Shown here: positions 63,401-64,000 of the stretch, piece after piece | How the letters are laid out: each line of letters starts with the position of its first letter | Numbering within the stretch: position 1 is the first letter of the stretch | Made by a program: the position numbers and the translations under genes | Assembly: GCA_028044295.1 (NCBI GenBank) | Contig: JAOFSE010000006.1 | Span: 50,274-114,273 of the forward strand | Direction of reading: 5' to 3' | Length of the DNA: 64,000 nt | Source of the DNA: Sulfurimonas sp. | GTDB lineage: Bacteria > Campylobacterota > Campylobacteria > Campylobacterales > Sulfurimonadaceae | Notes under the pieces: generated by a model | The model's input: only the letters and a program-made list of their open reading frames with translations | Databases searched by the model: none | What the model was told of the DNA's origin: nothing

Positions 63401-64000
63401 ATGTTTGAAATAACGGACTTCATAGGTATAGTAACTTTTGCAATGAGTGGATTCTTCGTTGCAAGTCGTGCTAAACTCGACATGCTAGGTGCTCTTGTTG
63501 CTACATTTCTAACTGCCTTAGGTGGTGGTATTATCCGAGACATTTCAGTAGGTAGAACTCCCTATACATTTGAGTACAATTATCCTACTATTATTGTTAT
63601 GTCTATATTTGTATTTATGATTATATTTAAAATTCATAGACGGCCTTCCATTGAGAACAAAACACTCTTCATACTTAGTGACTCACTTGGACTTATCTCA
63701 TTTAGTATTTCAGGTGCTCTTGTAGCCATAGAGTCTAAGTTAAATTTACCAGCAGTAGTAATAATGTCATTTATTACCGCTGTTGGTGGTGGTATTGTCA
63801 GAGATGTAATTATAAATGAGGTGCCATTTGTTTTAAAGACTGGCTTTTATGGGACTATTTCCATCTTTATAGGTACTATTCTTTATTTTCTAGATACTTA
63901 TGAACTCATAGATATGTACACAATCACCCTAATATTTATCTCATTTTTCATACTTAGGATGGTCGCTTATTACAAGAAATGGGCAATTCCGTTAAGATAA
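63401..64000 (+). CDS. TRIC-like / UPF0126 membrane protein
   Basis: 199 residues; six or seven membrane helices formed by an internal duplication: TALGGGIIRDISVGRTPY in the first half matches TAVGGGIVRDVIINEVPF in the second. Prokaryotic trimeric intracellular cation channels have this form; E. coli YicG and YadS belong here. The stop codon is the last three bases of the window, so the gene is complete. Confidence 0.88.
   Translation: MFEITDFIGIVTFAMSGFFVASRAKLDMLGALVATFLTALGGGIIRDISVGRTPYTFEYNYPTIIVMSIFVFMIIFKIHRRPSIENKTLFILSDSLGLISFSISGALVAIESKLNLPAVVIMSFITAVGGGIVRDVIINEVPFVLKTGFYGTISIFIGTILYFLDTYELIDMYTITLIFISFFILRMVAYYKKWAIPLR

Noticed and set aside
1..64000. tRNA, rRNA, riboswitch or CRISPR array
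   Set aside because: Intergenic regions are at most about 143 bases and I found no cloverleaf, no conserved T-loop GTTCGA-type pattern and no regularly spaced direct repeats.
1..64000. Insertion sequence, prophage or other mobile element
   Set aside because: No transposase, integrase or phage gene and no long terminal repeats; all genes fit a core chromosome.

Overview
This window looks like an ordinary chromosomal segment of a free-living member of the Campylobacterota (formerly Epsilonproteobacteria), most likely Sulfurimonas or a close relative. By eye the sequence is about two-thirds A+T and densely packed; the longest gene-free gap is about 143 bp (29317-29460). Three things point to the phylum: the cheV-cheA(Y)-cheW order with a receiver fused to CheA; the block yajC-secD-secF-(small membrane gene)-leuS-lptE-folC-M23 peptidase-bactofilin-mfd, which as I remember it matches the Helicobacter pylori chromosome; and the neighbour pairs rho-murI, K+ channel-rpmB, mraY-murD and accA-fabF-acpP-fabG. 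Wealth of c-di-GMP and chemotaxis genes suits a motile environmental species rather than a host-restricted one. I see no tRNA, rRNA, insertion sequence, prophage or CRISPR array.

Layout. 1-15869 (minus): the start of a chemoreceptor, pepP, a Mla/MCE lipid-transport ABC operon (mlaE with fused STAS, mlaF, mlaD, auxiliary lipoprotein), cheW-cheA-cheV, an LpxH-like phosphoesterase, argC, greA, a secreted LPP20/DUF4384 protein beside a secreted caspase-fold protein, two small unknowns, tcdA and surE. 15948-27257 (plus): an unknown His/Ser-rich protein, an unusually short chemoreceptor, rho, murI, then a signalling cluster (membrane CheA-like kinase with a C-terminal CheX domain, a CheY, an EAL-CBS-GGDDF protein and an unknown protein), and dnaX. 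27254-29316 (minus): an OmpR-type two-component pair. 29461-29916 (plus): an unknown. 29919-43993 (minus): ymdB-mfd, bactofilin/M23 shape genes, folC, a diguanylate cyclase, lptE, leuS, a small membrane protein and secF-secD-yajC. 44075-48714 (plus): lnt, ppk1, a gamma-carbonic-anhydrase-like protein and a diguanylate cyclase. 48730-51243 (minus): argJ, a K+ channel, rpmB. 51401-55649 (plus): HDOD and STAS/CheX proteins, rpe, trpF, a DnaQ-like exonuclease. 55671-60502 (minus): accA, fabF, acpP, fabG, gpmI. 60577-64000 (plus): mraY, murD, purN and a TRIC-like membrane protein.

How it works together. Most genes are housekeeping: envelope synthesis (lpxH-like, lptE, lnt, mraY, murD, murI, fab genes, Mla), cell shape (bactofilin/M23), secretion (SecDF-YajC), replication and repair (dnaX, mfd), transcription (rho, greA). 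Overlaid on this is a dense signalling layer: two CheX-type phosphatase domains with the same ExxN-x21-P motif, CheA/CheV/CheW, three GGDEF proteins, and one EAL protein. The signals I rate highest are (i) the palindrome TACATGTA, found by hand scan about 24 times, always inside genes and roughly ten times more often than base composition predicts; (ii) the self-contained kinase-CheX/CheY/EAL cluster at 19894-25468; (iii) the caspase-fold and LPP20/DUF4384 pair; and (iv) a nearly duplicated promoter-leader flanking secDF. Several start codons are TTG, supported by well-placed Shine-Dalgarno (SD) sequences. All functional calls are made from sequence inspection and memory of the families; no database search was run.
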